DNA of 64,000 nucleotides from Verrucomicrobiia bacterium (GCA_036268055.1 DATAUW010000024.1:1-64000), one strand, 5' to 3'. Positions 8,001 to 16,039 are shown, counted from the stretch's first letter. The notes: generated by a model from the sequence alone, not told the origin. Numbers and translations: made by a program.

Positions 8001-11000
8001 TCGCCTGGCCGCCGAGTTTTCCTTCGACGCCCACTTCGCGCGCCACGGAGGTCACCTGATCGGCGAAGGTCGCGAGCGTATCGGTCATGTTGTTGATCGT
8101 GTCCGCGAGCGCGGCGATTTCGCCTTTCGCTTCAACCGTCAGTTTGCGTTTCAAGTTGCCGTTGGCCACGGCGGTCACGACAATCGCGATGCCACGCACC
8201 TGGTTCGTCAGATTGCCAGCCATCAGATTTACGTTATCCGTCAGATCTTTCCACGTGCCGGCGACGCCTTGCACGTCAGCCTGACCGCCGAGTTTTCCTT
8301 CTGTGCCGACTTCGCGGGCCACGCGAGTCACTTCTGAGGCGAACGAACGAAGCTGATCCACCATTGTATTAATGGTGTCTTTCAATTCGAGAATTTCGCC
8401 TTTCACATCCACAGTGATCTTCTTGGACAGATCGCCGTTCGCCACCGCCGTCGTCACCGCCGCGATGTTGCGCACTTGCGAGGTCAAATTACCGGCCATG
8501 AAATTCACATTGTCCGTCAGGTCTTTCCACGTGCCGGCGACGCCGCGCACTTCCGCCTGTCCGCCCAGTTTTCCTTCTGTGCCGACTTCGCGGGCCACGC
8601 GAGTCACTTCCGAGGCGAACGACGAAAGTTGATCCACCATCGTGTTAATGGTGTTTTTCAATTCGAGAATTTCGCCTTTCACATCCACAGTGATCTTCTT
8701 AGACAAATCGCCGTTTGCCACTGCCGTCGTCACCGCCGCGATGTTGCGCACTTGCGAAGTCAGATTACCGGCCATGAAATTCACATTATCCGTTAAATCC
8801 TTCCACGTGCCGCCGACGCCTTTCACTTCCGCCTGACCGCCGAGTTTTCCTTCCGTGCCCACCTCACGCGCCACACGCGTCACTTCGGCGGCGAAGGAGG
8901 AAAGTTGGTCCACCATCGTATTGATGGTGTTTTTCAATTCGAGAATTTCGCCTTTCACGTCCACCGTGATTTTCTTGGACAAGTCGCCCTTTGCCACGGC
9001 AGTCGTGACCGCCGCGATATTGCGCACTTGCGAAGTCAAATTACCGGCCATGAAATTCACATTATCCGTTAAATCCTTCCACGTGCCGCCGACACCTTTC
9101 ACCTCAGCCTGGCCACCGAGTTTTCCTTCGGTGCCGACTTCGCGGGCCACGCGCGTCACTTCCGAGGCGAAAGAGTTAAGCTGGTCCACCATCGTATTAA
9201 TGGTGTCTTTCAATTCGAGAATTTCCCCGCGCACATCCACCGTGATTTTCTTGGACAAGTCGCCGTTCGCCACCGCCGTCGTCACCGCCGCGATGTTGCG
9301 CACCTGCGCCGTGAGATTGCCGGCCATCGAATTCACCGAGTCGGTCAAGTCCTTCCACGTTCCGGCGACGCCTTTCACTTCCGCCTGGCCACCGAGTTCG
9401 CCTTCGGTTCCCACTTCGCGTGCCACACGGGTCACTTCAGCGGCAAAAGAGGAAAGCTGATCCACCATCGTATTGATGGTGTTTTTCAATTCGAGGATTT
9501 CGCCCTTCACATCCACCGTGATCTTCTTGGACAAATCGCCGTTCGCCACCGCCGTCGTCACGTTGGCGATGTTGCGCACTTGCGCCGTTAGATTGCCGGC
9601 CATTGAATTCACCGAGTCGGTCAAGTCCTTCCACGTTCCGGCGACGCCTTTCACTTCCGCCTGGCCACCGAGTTTTCCTTCAGTACCGACTTCGCGCGCC
9701 ACGCGGGTCACTTCTGAAGCGAATGACGAAAGCTGATCAACCAGAGTGTTGATCGTGTTTTTCATTTCCAGGATTTCGCCCTTCACATCCACCGTGATCT
9801 TCTTGGACAAATCACCGTTCGCAATGGCGGTCGTCACGGTCGCGATATTGCGCACTTGCGCAGTGAGATTGCCGGCCATGAGGTTCACGTTATCCGTCAA
9901 ATCTTTCCACGTGCCGGCGACGCCTTGCACATCGGCCTGGCCGCCGAGTTTTCCTTCGGTGCCGACTTCGCGGGCTACACGCGTCACTTCCGAGGCGAAC
10001 GAGCGAAGCTGATCCACCATCGTGTTAATGGTGTCTTTCAATTCGAGAATTTCCCCGCGCACGTCCACCGTAATCTTCTTGGACAAGTCACCGTTCGCGA
10101 CTGCCGTCGTCACCGCGGCGATATTGCGCACCTGGCCGGTCAAATTACCGGCCATTGAATTCACCGAGTCCGTCAAATCTTTCCATGTGCCAGCGACGCC
10201 ACGCACATCCGCCTGGCCACCGAGTTTTCCTTCAGTTCCCACTTCGCGGGCCACACGCGTCACTTCAGAAGCAAAGGAGGAAAGTTGATCCACCATCGTA
10301 TTGATGGTGTTTTTCAATTCGAGGATTTCGCCCTTCACATCCACCGTGATCTTCTTGGACAAATCGCCGTTCGCCACCGCCGTCGTCACTGCCGCGATGT
10401 TACGCACCTGGCCGGTGAGGTTGCGCGCCATCGAATTCACATTATCCGTCAAATCTTTCCACGTTCCAGCGACACCTTTCACTTCGGCCTGACCGCCGAG
10501 TTTTCCTTCGGTGCCGACTTCACGAGCCACGCGGGTCACTTCCGAAGCAAACGAGCGAAGCTGATCCACCATCGTATTAATGGTGTCTTTCAATTCGAGA
10601 ATTTCGCCTTTGACGTCCACCGTGATCTTCTTGGACAAGTCGCCGTTCGCCACCGCCGTCGTCACCGCCGCGATGTTACGCACCTGGCCGGTGAGGTTAC
10701 CGGCCATCGAATTCACTGAGTCGGTCAAGTCTTTCCAAGTGCCGGCGACGCCTTTGACTTTCGCCTGGCCACCGAGCTTGCCTTCGGTTCCCACTTCGCG
10801 GGCCACACGTGTCACTTCGGAGGCGAATGAACTCAACTGATTCACCATCGTATTGACCGTTTTGGCGGTGCGAAGAAATTCGCCTTCCAGCGGACGGCCT
10901 TCAATGTCGAGGGCCATCGTCTGCGCCAGGTCGCCTTTGGCCACAGCGCCGATCACGCGGGCGGTTTCGCTGGTCGGATGCACGAGGTCGGAAATCAAGG

Positions 11001-11412
11001 TATTTACTGAGGCGATGGACTCGGCCCAGGCGCCGCTGACTTCGCCGATGGACGCGCGCTGGCCGATCTTCCCCTCTTTGCCGACGACGAGGCTGATGCG
11101 TTCGAGTTCGCTGGCCATCTTTTCGTTGCGCTCGACGACGTCGTTGAAGGCATCAGCGATCTTGCCCGCCGTTCCAATCCAGTCGAGCGGCAGCCGCACC
11201 GAAAAATCCCCTTTCTTGAGGGCGATGAGCGCCGTCACCAATTCCCGCACATCCAATTCGGCGTTGATGATCGGCGGTTGCAGTAGCGATACCACCGCTT
11301 CCTGGCGCGTGCGGCCAGTCGTGGCGCTTTTCTTCACCACTTTGCCGTTGCCATTAGCGTTCCCATTTGAATGCGTCTTGCCGTTCGTTAAGGTTTTGCT
11401 GGTGGTTTTCAT
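5008..11412 (-). CDS. Giant soluble poly-HAMP hybrid histidine kinase (Nik1-like)
   Basis: A 2134-residue hybrid kinase with no membrane segment. Order: Asn/Gly-rich tail (1-40); degenerate HAMP-like region (51-195); eleven tandem 92-residue HAMP-type units (196-1207); GAF-like domain (about 1235-1375); coiled coil (1380-1450); HisKA with H1459 ([10 protein letters not shown]); ATPase with N box 1575-1583, DTGIG 1620-1624 and GTGLGL 1649-1654; then three receivers. REC1 keeps D1795 and K1844; REC3 keeps D2065 and K2117. REC2 has Asn (N1918) at the phospho-acceptor position and lacks the usual lysine. The HAMP units closely resemble those of fungal group III osmosensing kinases (Nik1/Os-1), which carry about five or six. 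It heads an operon with the kinase at 3605-5023 and the receiver at 3109-3534. A sigma-54-like element lies about 340 bases upstream. An osmotic or stiffness sensing role is inferred from the fungal relatives only. Confidence 0.9.
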   Translation of the reverse strand: MKTTSKTLTNGKTHSNGNANGNGKVVKKSATTGRTRQEAVVSLLQPPIINAELDVRELVTALIALKKGDFSVRLPLDWIGTAGKIADAFNDVVERNEKMASELERISLVVGKEGKIGQRASIGEVSGAWAESIASVNTLISDLVHPTSETARVIGAVAKGDLAQTMALDIEGRPLEGEFLRTAKTVNTMVNQLSSFASEVTRVAREVGTEGKLGGQAKVKGVAGTWKDLTDSVNSMAGNLTGQVRNIAAVTTAVANGDLSKKITVDVKGEILELKDTINTMVDQLRSFASEVTRVAREVGTEGKLGGQAEVKGVAGTWKDLTDNVNSMARNLTGQVRNIAAVTTAVANGDLSKKITVDVKGEILELKNTINTMVDQLSSFASEVTRVAREVGTEGKLGGQADVRGVAGTWKDLTDSVNSMAGNLTGQVRNIAAVTTAVANGDLSKKITVDVRGEILELKDTINTMVDQLRSFASEVTRVAREVGTEGKLGGQADVQGVAGTWKDLTDNVNLMAGNLTAQVRNIATVTTAIANGDLSKKITVDVKGEILEMKNTINTLVDQLSSFASEVTRVAREVGTEGKLGGQAEVKGVAGTWKDLTDSVNSMAGNLTAQVRNIANVTTAVANGDLSKKITVDVKGEILELKNTINTMVDQLSSFAAEVTRVAREVGTEGELGGQAEVKGVAGTWKDLTDSVNSMAGNLTAQVRNIAAVTTAVANGDLSKKITVDVRGEILELKDTINTMVDQLNSFASEVTRVAREVGTEGKLGGQAEVKGVGGTWKDLTDNVNFMAGNLTSQVRNIAAVTTAVAKGDLSKKITVDVKGEILELKNTINTMVDQLSSFAAEVTRVAREVGTEGKLGGQAEVKGVGGTWKDLTDNVNFMAGNLTSQVRNIAAVTTAVANGDLSKKITVDVKGEILELKNTINTMVDQLSSFASEVTRVAREVGTEGKLGGQAEVRGVAGTWKDLTDNVNFMAGNLTSQVRNIAAVTTAVANGDLSKKITVDVKGEILELKDTINTMVDQLRSFASEVTRVAREVGTEGKLGGQADVQGVAGTWKDLTDNVNLMAGNLTNQVRGIAIVVTAVANGNLKRKLTVEAKGEIAALADTINNMTDTLATFADQVTSVAREVGVEGKLGGQASVPGAAGTWKDLTDNVNQLAANLTTQVRAIAEVATAVTKGDLTRSITVEALGEVAALKENLNEMIRNLKDTTLKNSEQDWLKTNLAKFSRMLQGQKDLMTVGRMILSELAPVVSAQQGVFYTMDMAKETEPYLKLLASYAHRERKNVDNRFKLGEGLVGQCALEKIKILLTNVPRDYTAIGSGLGEANPLNVLVLPVVFEGQVKAVIELASFDRFSPTHQAFLDQLTESIGIVLNTIEANTRTEDLLKQSQSLAKELQSQQQELQQTNQQLGEKAKLLADQNVEVERKNAEVEQARQALEEKAEQLALTSKYKSEFLANMSHELRTPLNSLLILSDELSKNKDQNLTPKQVEFSKTIHASGNDLLALINDILDLSKIESGTVIVDVGDVALRDLQDYVERTFRHVADARKLEFDLERGSGLPKSFQTDAKRLQQILKNLLSNAFKFTEKGKVSLFINQARSGWNSENETLNQAKSVIAFSVSDTGIGISPDKQQIIFEAFQQADGSTSRKYGGTGLGLAISREIARLLGGEIRLVSAPGQGSTFTLFLPQNYVPVRTAKRQSSSVVAPTQDVITVPTELNFIADAPSNDSDQSMQLDDDRDNIQAGDKVLLIIENDTGFAQFLLETARENGFKGLISPRGAEALAIVGQRRIDAITLDINLHDMDGWRVLARLKDDAHSRHIPVYIITTEEERERGLRMGAIGALNKPLKSKEELKEVIRRVQSVIEPHTRKLLAVSKDKEQRDLIIELISGEDIQVTCVETGQEALNKLRDDHFGAAVMNMDLPDMTGFQLIEEIKKDTHLHEVPLIVHVNKDLSKKEEGNLKRLSQTMNLKEVRSPERLLDEAALFLHCDIGKLPEAKRKAIQKLHETETVLKDKKILIVDDDIRNIFAMTSLLERYEMQILSAETGKTALERLLATPDIDVVLMDIMMPDMDGYDTMRAIRKFGKFRALPVIALTAKAMKGDREKCIDAGASDYIAKPVESNELLSMLRLWLYR
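7792..10827 (-). repeat. Eleven tandem 276-bp units encoding 92-residue HAMP repeats
   Basis: The period is exactly 276 bases with no length change across eleven copies. Each unit encodes the order [19 protein letters not shown], NLTxQVRNIA, [16 protein letters not shown]. Units 1-9 differ from one another by only a few residues each; units 10 and 11 are more diverged. DNA identity between copies is high, so recombination or slippage could change copy number, and short-read assemblies may collapse the array. Confidence 0.95.
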
Positions 11413-11752
11413 AGGTTATGGAAATGAGAAAGAGAAATTAAGACAGCGGATTCGAGCGAAGAGTTCAATCCGTGAGCCGCCTGCGAGTGCGAATGATGCT
11501 GAAACCCAATGATGATTTGAAATGCAAAAAGGAAGAGACACCGCCTTGGCTGGCAGAAATGCCCAAACACCGCTGGTCGCACAGGCCGACATTTTGATAG
11601 GAAACGTCAATCTTCCTACTTTCGTCGTCAGCGGCGGCAATCAAGACTTACCGCACGCATCATGTTTATGCCACGCCGTCGTTCGTCCCGGCTTTGCCGG
11701 ACACGAATCAAGACTCCGTTCGGGAATCCGACGGTTCATCGCCCAAAACACA
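11413..11752 (-). other. Long leader upstream of the poly-HAMP kinase
   Basis: About 340 bases lie between the sigma-54-like element at 11753-11769 and the kinase start codon. They include a small perfect hairpin, CCGGC-TTT-GCCGG, near 11689-11701. The decamer AATCAAGACT occurs twice, near 11640 and 11706. A 74-codon minus frame (11416-11640) exists but has no recognisable domain and no clear ribosome-binding site; I do not call it a gene. The segment may be a 5' leader or a separate small RNA. Confidence 0.35.
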
Positions 11753-11769
11753 ATGCTAGAATTATGCCA
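11753..11769 (-). promoter_or_regulatory. Sigma-54-like -24/-12 promoter (site B)
   Basis: On the minus strand this reads TGGCATAATTCTAGCAT, with GG-N10-GC spacing and the TTC shared by the other elements of the set. It points toward the poly-HAMP kinase. Expected start is near 11743, leaving a long leader. Three palindromic candidate activator sites lie 45-105 bases upstream. Confidence 0.45.
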
Positions 11770-11812
11770 TCTGGAAAAATGCGAATTCCTTGGAAATTTG
11801 CAAAAACATTAT

Positions 11813-11856
11813 TCGTAATATGCGAAAAAACCTCAATCGCAGATTGCAATTTGCAA
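11813..11856 (-). promoter_or_regulatory. Cluster of three activator-type palindromes (site B)
   Basis: TCGTAATATGCGA (11813-11825, one mismatch), TCGCAGATTGCAA (11837-11849, perfect) and TTGCAATTTGCAA (11844-11856, perfect) match TYGCA-N3-TGCRA. The last two overlap. This is the densest cluster of the motif found in the window. Confidence 0.5.
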
Positions 11857-11905
11857 TAATAATCAGTAATTCTAATTATTATTATTAACTTTGATTATTT
11901 AATTT

Positions 11906-11933
11906 AGCGTCCGGTTTGTATCTACCGAACGCT
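11906..11933 (-). terminator. Stem-loop after the mini-lipoprotein gene
   Basis: A 10-bp stem with one imperfect pair (11906-11915/11924-11933) and an 8-base loop lies 16 bases past the stop codon of the gene at 11950-12114. The minus-strand tail is AT-rich (AAATTAAAT) but is not a run of T, so terminator strength is uncertain. Confidence 0.45.
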
Positions 11934-11949
11934 ACTTTGACGAACCATC

Positions 11950-12114
11950 CTACTGATGAATTCCTGAGGCATTATTATCTGGAGCATTCAATGGCGTGAC
12001 CGGGGCTGGCGGGAATTGGCGATCCACTGAAGACGCGCGTTGTTCGCTGCTTTCGCAGCCCGCAGCGAAGCCGCCTACCAGTAATAATACGAATAATATA
12101 ATTTTGTTTTTCAT
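11950..12114 (-). CDS. 54-residue mini-lipoprotein
   Basis: The product starts MKNKIILFVLLLVGGFAAGC; the lipobox is FAAGC with lipidated C20, followed by a Ser/Pro/Asn-rich tail. The start chosen has a clear Shine-Dalgarno (GGAGA, about 8 bases upstream), unlike the longer in-frame extension, which would run through the upstream gene. It begins 22 bases after the stop of the WxxGxW lipoprotein gene, so the two probably share a transcript. Size and type recall entericidin-like stress lipoproteins, but there is no clear homology; function unknown. Confidence 0.7.
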   Translation of the reverse strand: MKNKIILFVLLLVGGFAAGCESSEQRASSVDRQFPPAPVTPLNAPDNNASGIHQ

Positions 12115-12136
12115 GTGATCAGTCTCCGTTACTTTT

Positions 12137-12505
12137 TCAACGCCATCCACCGCGCACCCACACATGGCGGCCACCCCGGTATGCATAACGCGGTTGCACC
12201 CAGACCGCGCCGCGATGCGGAGGTCTTGCCCAACGACCGTGTTCCCAGTGCCAACCGCCCCCACCCCAAACCCAAACGCCGCCAATCCAAATAAATGCCG
12301 GATCAGGCGCAACTGGTTGCACTTCGACTAATGGCGCTGGCGGAGGGCCACTCACGTCCACTTCCCCGCCGATGGATACCTCTCCCGGCGGCGGAGGCGG
12401 CGGTCCTGGAACATAGGTGCGTTCACGAATGACGCAGCCGGTGGCCAGCAATGATGTCGCTGCGGCGATTCCAATGACTGTCTTGATATTTTTTGACGTT
12501 GTCAT
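12137..12505 (-). CDS. WxxGxW-repeat (YXWGXW-type) lipoprotein
   Basis: A 122-residue envelope protein. The signal peptide ends in a lipobox LATGC (C24). After a poly-proline stretch (PGPPPPPPGE), the C-terminal half is Trp/Gly/Arg-rich with WIGGVWVWGGGGWHW and HGRW, the pattern of YXWGXW repeat proteins, which are commonly surface-exposed lipoproteins of unknown role. It probably heads a two-gene unit with the mini-lipoprotein. A sigma-54-like element lies immediately upstream, so near that the message would be almost leaderless. Confidence 0.8.
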   Translation of the reverse strand: MTTSKNIKTVIGIAAATSLLATGCVIRERTYVPGPPPPPPGEVSIGGEVDVSGPPPAPLVEVQPVAPDPAFIWIGGVWVWGGGGWHWEHGRWARPPHRGAVWVQPRYAYRGGRHVWVRGGWR

Positions 12506-12516
12506 ATCTCAGTTTA

Positions 12517-12533
12517 TTGCTGGAAATGTGCCA
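12517..12533 (-). promoter_or_regulatory. Sigma-54-like -24/-12 promoter (site C)
   Basis: The minus strand reads TGGCACATTTCCAGCAA: full TGGCAC, GG-N10-GC spacing, and nearly identical to site F at 24107 (TGGCACGATTCCAGCAA). The predicted start is only 2-3 bases before the lipoprotein ATG, which argues either for a leaderless message or against use at this exact position. The rest of the 306-base gap 12506-12811 holds only the palindrome at 12641 and the terminator at 12726. Confidence 0.5.
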
Positions 12534-12640
12534 CAGGGCATCTCATTTATAACATTCTAGTCAGGAGCAGCTTTTGCGTGACAATAGTCGCGGCATTTAG
12601 GATTTCAATACATATTGCGACGGCTTTAATTGCTCGCCAG

Positions 12641-12653
12641 TCGCAATTTGCAT
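12641..12653 (-). promoter_or_regulatory. Putative activator palindrome (site C)
   Basis: TCGCAATTTGCAT matches TYGCA-N3-TGCRA with one mismatch. It lies about 110 bases upstream of the site C promoter element. Confidence 0.4.
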
Positions 12654-12725
12654 TCATATTAAAAAATTTCATAAATGTCGTTTCTGTAGCTGGTCGCCAC
12701 ACTGAACAGATTTAAAGTCGTGCTT

Positions 12726-12768
12726 TAAAAAGAGTCCCAAGCTCCAAATGGGGGTGTGGGGCTTGGGA
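12726..12768 (-). terminator. Intrinsic terminator of the DUF1328/lipoprotein operon
   Basis: An 11-bp stem with one G-U pair (12735-12745/12758-12768) is followed on the minus strand by CTCTTTTTAAA. It lies 43 bases past the stop codon of the coiled-coil lipoprotein gene. A short T-run on the other strand could make it bidirectional. Confidence 0.75.
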
Positions 12769-12811
12769 TTTTTGAGGCTAGCGTCTTAGACGGTTTTACC
12801 ACAAAATTGTA

Positions 12812-13234
12812 TTATTGCGTGATCTTCGCTTTTGCGTCGTCGTAAGCTTTTTCCACTTTATCCCAGGCATCGGAAAATGCGGTTTTGGTTTTGTCCCAGC
12901 CGTCCTGCGTGGACATCTTCAAATCGTCGAACTTGGAGTTTAATTTTTCCCGCTGGACTCTGAGATCCGCCAGCGCCTGTTCTTCTTTTACCTTTGAATC
13001 GTCTTTTAAATTCGCGGATCTCGCAGACAGTTCATCAATCTTTGCATCCAACTCGTGAATTTTTTTCTGCGACGCGGCAACGAAATCATCCTTCGTCTGG
13101 ATCATTGAATCCTTCGCATTGCTGGCCGCGTCGGAAACCTGGGTCTTCACGTCAGGCGTCGGCGGCTCAGACGGTTTGCAACCCGCAAACATGGCCGTTG
13201 CAGCAACTAACGCTATCAAATGGTTGAGCTTCAT
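12812..13234 (-). CDS. Coiled-coil lipoprotein
   Basis: A 140-residue lipoprotein with lipobox MFAGC (C19) and a long charged coiled coil (about 30-135) rich in Lys, Asp and Ala. A segment near residue 50 reads AASQKKIHELDAKIDELSAR. The pattern recalls periplasmic tethers or LEA/apolipoprotein-like stress proteins, but no family is identified. The start at MKLNHL was chosen because it gives a clean signal peptide; the upstream in-frame extension runs across the DUF1328 gene. It is the last gene of a small operon with DUF1328 and the 67-residue gene, followed by an intrinsic terminator. Confidence 0.75.
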   Translation of the reverse strand: MKLNHLIALVAATAMFAGCKPSEPPTPDVKTQVSDAASNAKDSMIQTKDDFVAASQKKIHELDAKIDELSARSANLKDDSKVKEEQALADLRVQREKLNSKFDDLKMSTQDGWDKTKTAFSDAWDKVEKAYDDAKAKITQ

Positions 13235-13270
13235 AATTTGAAATTCGTTTTGGTTTAATCCCTCCTCCAC

Positions 13271-13310
13271 GACCCGCCTGGACTTGAACCAGCACGGGTT
13301 ATTAGAAACT
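13271..13310 (-). other. tRNA-like T-arm remnant
   Basis: On the minus strand CTGG-TTCAAGT-CCAG forms a perfect 4-bp T-arm with a canonical TTCAAGT loop. It is preceded by TTTCTAA, which resembles an anticodon loop with UCU. No matching acceptor or D arm is found, and the presumed anticodon stem does not pair. This may be a tRNA fragment, an old integration scar or chance. The flanks ACCCG/CGGGT extend the hairpin. Confidence 0.3.
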
Positions 13311-13317
13311 CCGCACG

Positions 13318-13479
13318 TTACACCCGGCGGCGTCCCGCTATGAGCGAAACCAGGAACATGACGAGGAACACGACGAACAGGATTTGCGCGATGCTCGCAG
13401 CCGTGCCCGCGATGCCTGTGAATCCCAAGAGCGCGGCGATCAGCGCCACGATCAGGAAGGTGATGGTCCAGCTTAACAT
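13318..13479 (-). CDS. DUF1328 small membrane protein (YtjA type)
   Basis: A 53-residue protein beginning [20 protein letters not shown], with a GIAG turn, a second hydrophobic helix and a GRRRV tail: two membrane helices, as in the DUF1328 family. An AAAGGA Shine-Dalgarno sits about 6 bases before the ATG. In proteobacteria such genes belong to general-stress or membrane-maintenance sets; the role is unknown. It lies between the 67-residue gene and the coiled-coil lipoprotein, all on the minus strand, downstream of a sigma-54-like element. Confidence 0.85.
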   Translation of the reverse strand: MLSWTITFLIVALIAALLGFTGIAGTAASIAQILFVVFLVMFLVSLIAGRRRV

Positions 13480-13509
13480 ATATTTCCTTTGGTTGATGGT
13501 TTGAGATGA

Positions 13510-13713
13510 TTAACGCGAAAGTAAAAATTGTTTCATGAATGTCCTGCGCGGGACGGGCACGAACCCGTGGTCGTTCCGCAGATGCACGATGACCCGGTCT
13601 TCCGGCGATTTGTGAATCGCTATTTTTGCCAGCTCGTCCACTTGCCAATCGAAGCATCCAATCTTGCGCGACCCTTTGCGATTCCCCTTTTGCGCTGGCT
13701 GATTATTTTTCAT
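13510..13713 (-). CDS. Small basic protein of unknown function (67 aa)
   Basis: A soluble, basic 67-residue product with a Lys/Arg-rich N-terminus (KGNRKGSRK) and a folded-looking remainder ending VPRRTFMKQFLLSR. An AGAAGGG Shine-Dalgarno lies just upstream of the ATG. It sits 30 bases before the DUF1328 start and is first in the presumed operon downstream of the sigma-54-like site D. No family recognised. Confidence 0.55.
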   Translation of the reverse strand: MKNNQPAQKGNRKGSRKIGCFDWQVDELAKIAIHKSPEDRVIVHLRNDHGFVPVPRRTFMKQFLLSR

Positions 13714-13778
13714 AGTTGCCCTTCTGACTTTGATTTACATCAATTCACATCACCTGACTCTTCTGACAAAAATAGAAT

Positions 13779-13795
13779 TAGCGGGAATGGTGCCA
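13779..13795 (-). promoter_or_regulatory. Sigma-54-like -24/-12 promoter (site D)
   Basis: The minus strand reads TGGCACCATTCCCGCTA, with full TGGCAC and GG-N10-GC spacing. The predicted start near 13769 gives a 5' leader of about 55 bases to the 67-residue gene. A perfect activator-type palindrome lies about 120 bases upstream. Confidence 0.55.
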
Positions 13796-13887
13796 GCTTT
13801 GGGATTAAAGAATTAACTTATTGAAGACCAGCAATTTGAGTAAGTCCCAGAAGAAAAACCCTCACCGTAAACCGCATTTTTACCGCA

Positions 13888-13916
13888 AATTGTCGGGAAA
13901 AAATCTCCCGACAATT
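13888..13916 (-). terminator. Perfect 11-bp hairpin after the REC-PAS gene
   Basis: AATTGTCGGGA (13888-13898) pairs perfectly with 13906-13916 around a 7-base loop, 14 bases past the stop codon of the REC-PAS-PAS gene. No strong T-run follows, so it may act as a transcript-end structure rather than an efficient terminator. It abuts the palindrome at 13916-13928. Confidence 0.5.
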
Positions 13917-13928
13917 CGCAAAATGCGA
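13916..13928 (-). promoter_or_regulatory. Perfect activator-type palindrome (site D)
   Basis: TCGCAAAATGCGA is a perfect TYGCA-N3-TGCRA palindrome between the REC-PAS stop codon and its hairpin, about 120 bases upstream of the site D promoter. Confidence 0.45.
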
Positions 13929-13930
13929 GA

Positions 13931-15313
13931 TCAGGTAACTGGAAGAAATTTGCTCGCTATCGGATACTGCGGGTAGAGTTTCACCAGGCAATCCGGGCAA
14001 ATACCGTGAGTGAATTCCGCCTCGGTATGCTCACAAATATAGGCCTCGATTTTCTGCCAGTAACCGCCGTCATCGCGGATTTTTTTGCACGCGGCGCAAA
14101 TCGGGAGCAAGCCCCGCAGCGTTTTTATTTTGCCGAGAGCATCGGTCAATTCCGCAATAAGCTTCGAGCGCTCTTCCTCTTCGCGTTTGCGCAAGGTGAT
14201 GTCACGTTCGATGGCCGAGATGCCAATCACATTGCCGCGGCCGTCCTTGATCAACGAAAATGTCAGTGAGACTTCGACAGCACTGCCATTCTTGCGATGC
14301 CGGATGGTTTCCAAATGCTCGATCTTTTCGCCGTGGCGGATGCGATCATAAATTTGTGGCCAATGTTCCGGGCGCGAGAGCGGCGCCAGAATTGAAATGG
14401 AACAACCCTTTACTTCTTCCGCAGTATAACCGTACATCAATTCCGCGCCGCGATTCCAGGTGAGTATCTCGCCGACCAGCGAAGTGCCAATGATGGCGTC
14501 CTCGGAATTTTCCACGATCGCCGCGAGATACGAGACCGCTGCTGCTGCTGCTTTGCGATCGGTGATGTCACGCATGAAACAACGCGCGTGGATGAACTTG
14601 CCGTCTTCGCGCAGCACATTTGCATTGATTAGCACGTGTTTGATATCGCCATTTTTGCAGCGAACGCGCACTTCAAAATTGTTCAACACTTCGCCATCGT
14701 GCAAACGCTTCAACAAATCGTTCGCCAGATAAGTGTCCACGTAAAATTCGGTGATCAGATGACCGGCATATTCCTCGTGCTCATAACCGAGCAAGTCCAA
14801 CTCCGCCTGGTTCACGCGCAAAATCGCGCCATCCGGGCCGAGCCACTGTAGCCCCACGGAAGCACGCTCGAAAAAATCATTCAACTCCTGTTCGCTGCGG
14901 CGGAGCGCCTCCTCGGCCTTGCGTTGCGCGCGGCGGCTCTGCGCTTCACGCAATTCGCGCTCGATGGATGGCACAAGCCGCGCGAGCTGATTCTTCATCA
15001 CATAGTCATGCGCGCCCGCTTTCATCGCCCTGACGGCCACTTCCTCGCCGATGATTCCGGAGACGATGATGAAAGGAATATCGAGCTTCTGCTGGCTCAC
15101 CAATTCCAGCGCGTGCAGACTGTTGAAACCGTTGAGCGAATGGTCGGAAATGATAAGGTCCCAATTCTGGCGATCGAGCGCGGCGGTAAGCCGTGGCAAG
15201 GTTTCGACCCGCTCATACTCAGGAGTGAATCCTCCACGTTTGAGTTCACGCAGCAGGAACAACGTATCATCTTCCGAGTCTTCGATAATCAGGACCTGCA
15301 GGCGTTTACTCAT
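13931..15313 (-). CDS. REC-PAS-PAS response regulator with a Cys-rich C-terminal tail
   Basis: 460 residues. The receiver spans 1-122 with phospho-acceptor D57 (IISDHSLNG) and K107. Two PAS domains (about 145-255 and 262-375) each end in the DIT motif typical of PAS-PAC units (DITDRK 249-254, DITLRK 371-376). After a short coiled coil, a tail at 400-450 carries two cysteine pairs, ICAAC (C406/C409) and ICPDC (C439/C442), in the GLLPICxxCKKIRDD...HGICPxC arrangement seen in many environmental sensor proteins, possibly metal binding. There is no kinase or DNA-binding domain, so output is by protein contact. It has its own gaps on both sides; no partner kinase is adjacent. Confidence 0.88.
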   Translation of the reverse strand: MSKRLQVLIIEDSEDDTLFLLRELKRGGFTPEYERVETLPRLTAALDRQNWDLIISDHSLNGFNSLHALELVSQQKLDIPFIIVSGIIGEEVAVRAMKAGAHDYVMKNQLARLVPSIERELREAQSRRAQRKAEEALRRSEQELNDFFERASVGLQWLGPDGAILRVNQAELDLLGYEHEEYAGHLITEFYVDTYLANDLLKRLHDGEVLNNFEVRVRCKNGDIKHVLINANVLREDGKFIHARCFMRDITDRKAAAAAVSYLAAIVENSEDAIIGTSLVGEILTWNRGAELMYGYTAEEVKGCSISILAPLSRPEHWPQIYDRIRHGEKIEHLETIRHRKNGSAVEVSLTFSLIKDGRGNVIGISAIERDITLRKREEEERSKLIAELTDALGKIKTLRGLLPICAACKKIRDDGGYWQKIEAYICEHTEAEFTHGICPDCLVKLYPQYPIASKFLPVT

Positions 15314-15499
15314 AACATTTTTCTTTCAGTTACACATTTTCTGACGGTACACATTTGCCACGCATTCAAAATGCAAAAAATTAACGCGGTCACAATCACT
15401 CTCCTCTCACCACTTCCGGACAGGCCAGCGATTACGATTTGAAAATACTCCGGATATTCGATTCGTCAAATGCGCCCGTTCAAATGCGTGGCCTCATTA

Positions 15500-15539
15500 C
15501 AAAAACACTGCGACGGCGTTCATAGAGCGCCGCTGCAGT
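15500..15539 (-). terminator. Intrinsic terminator of the CBM48 gene
   Basis: Two 5-bp helices separated by a 2-base internal loop (15507-15518/15528-15539) are followed on the minus strand by GTTTTTGT. It starts 24 bases past the stop codon of the CBM48 gene. Confidence 0.65.
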
Positions 15540-15562
15540 AGCTGTGCGAAAAAATTTACTTT

Positions 15563-16039
15563 TCAATGAACTTCCAATACGGAATTTACCGAGCCGTAGG
15601 GATTGGGTTCGCGCTCGGCGCGATGCGGATCATCCTGCCAGACGCCATCCACCACAAACCGATATTGATGCCGCCCGGGCGGCACCGAAAGTTTTGCGTG
15701 CCATACGCCTCCGCCACCTTTCATCAACTTGATGGGTTGCTTGTCCCAATTCGTGAAATCTGCAGCAAGCAAAACTTCCTGCGCTGTTGGAGCTTCAAGA
15801 CGAAATTGAATTTCCCGTTCGGCGGTTGACTGTTCGTGTTGTGCCAGCGCCTCAGCCTTCGCGCCGTCCTTCGCCGTTCCCCCGGAGATTTTATTTTCAG
15901 CTTGGAGGCTCTTGGAGTCCGATGCCGGCTTGCCAGCCGCCGATTTACCTTTGGAAGATTTCGGTGTGACACCGCGGTTAGCGGAAGTTTGGCCGAAGTG
16001 TTCGGCATTTGCGCGAGTCGTGATCGTTTGCGGATTCAT
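15563..16039 (-). CDS. CBM48/AMPK-beta-like glycogen-binding protein
   Basis: 158 residues. The first ~70 are a Lys/Ser/Ala-rich low-complexity tail. Residues about 75-158 form a CBM48/AMPK-beta type domain, seen in EVLLAADFTNWDKQPIKL, VWHAKLSVPPGRHQYRF and VDGVWQDDPHRAE. Such domains bind glycogen-like glucans or serve as protein-contact modules; there is no catalytic domain. No signal peptide, so cytoplasmic. It is monocistronic, with a sigma-54-like element 70 bases upstream and an intrinsic terminator downstream. The link to stress or carbon-storage control is inferred from the promoter and family. No Shine-Dalgarno before the ATG. Confidence 0.85.
   Translation of the reverse strand: MNPQTITTRANAEHFGQTSANRGVTPKSSKGKSAAGKPASDSKSLQAENKISGGTAKDGAKAEALAQHEQSTAEREIQFRLEAPTAQEVLLAADFTNWDKQPIKLMKGGGGVWHAKLSVPPGRHQYRFVVDGVWQDDPHRAEREPNPYGSVNSVLEVH

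Noticed and set aside
7792-10827. Possible CRISPR array
   Set aside because: The repeats are 276 bases long, contiguous without spacers, and in frame in a coding gene.
11416-11640. 74-codon minus frame in the kinase leader as a small gene
   Set aside because: No Shine-Dalgarno, no domain and an atypical composition; kept only as a note in the leader entry.
11600-11745. Possible c-di-GMP (GEMM) riboswitch in the poly-HAMP kinase leader
   Set aside because: A GGCAAAGCC-GGGACG string is suggestive, but the conserved tetraloop, receptor and closing stems are not in GEMM order.
13271-13345. Functional tRNA
   Set aside because: Only the T arm is good; the acceptor, D and anticodon stems do not form.
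15337-15360. Seventh sigma-54-like element before the REC-PAS gene
   Set aside because: GTGGCAAATGTGTACCG lacks GC at the right spacing and has no matching palindrome upstream.
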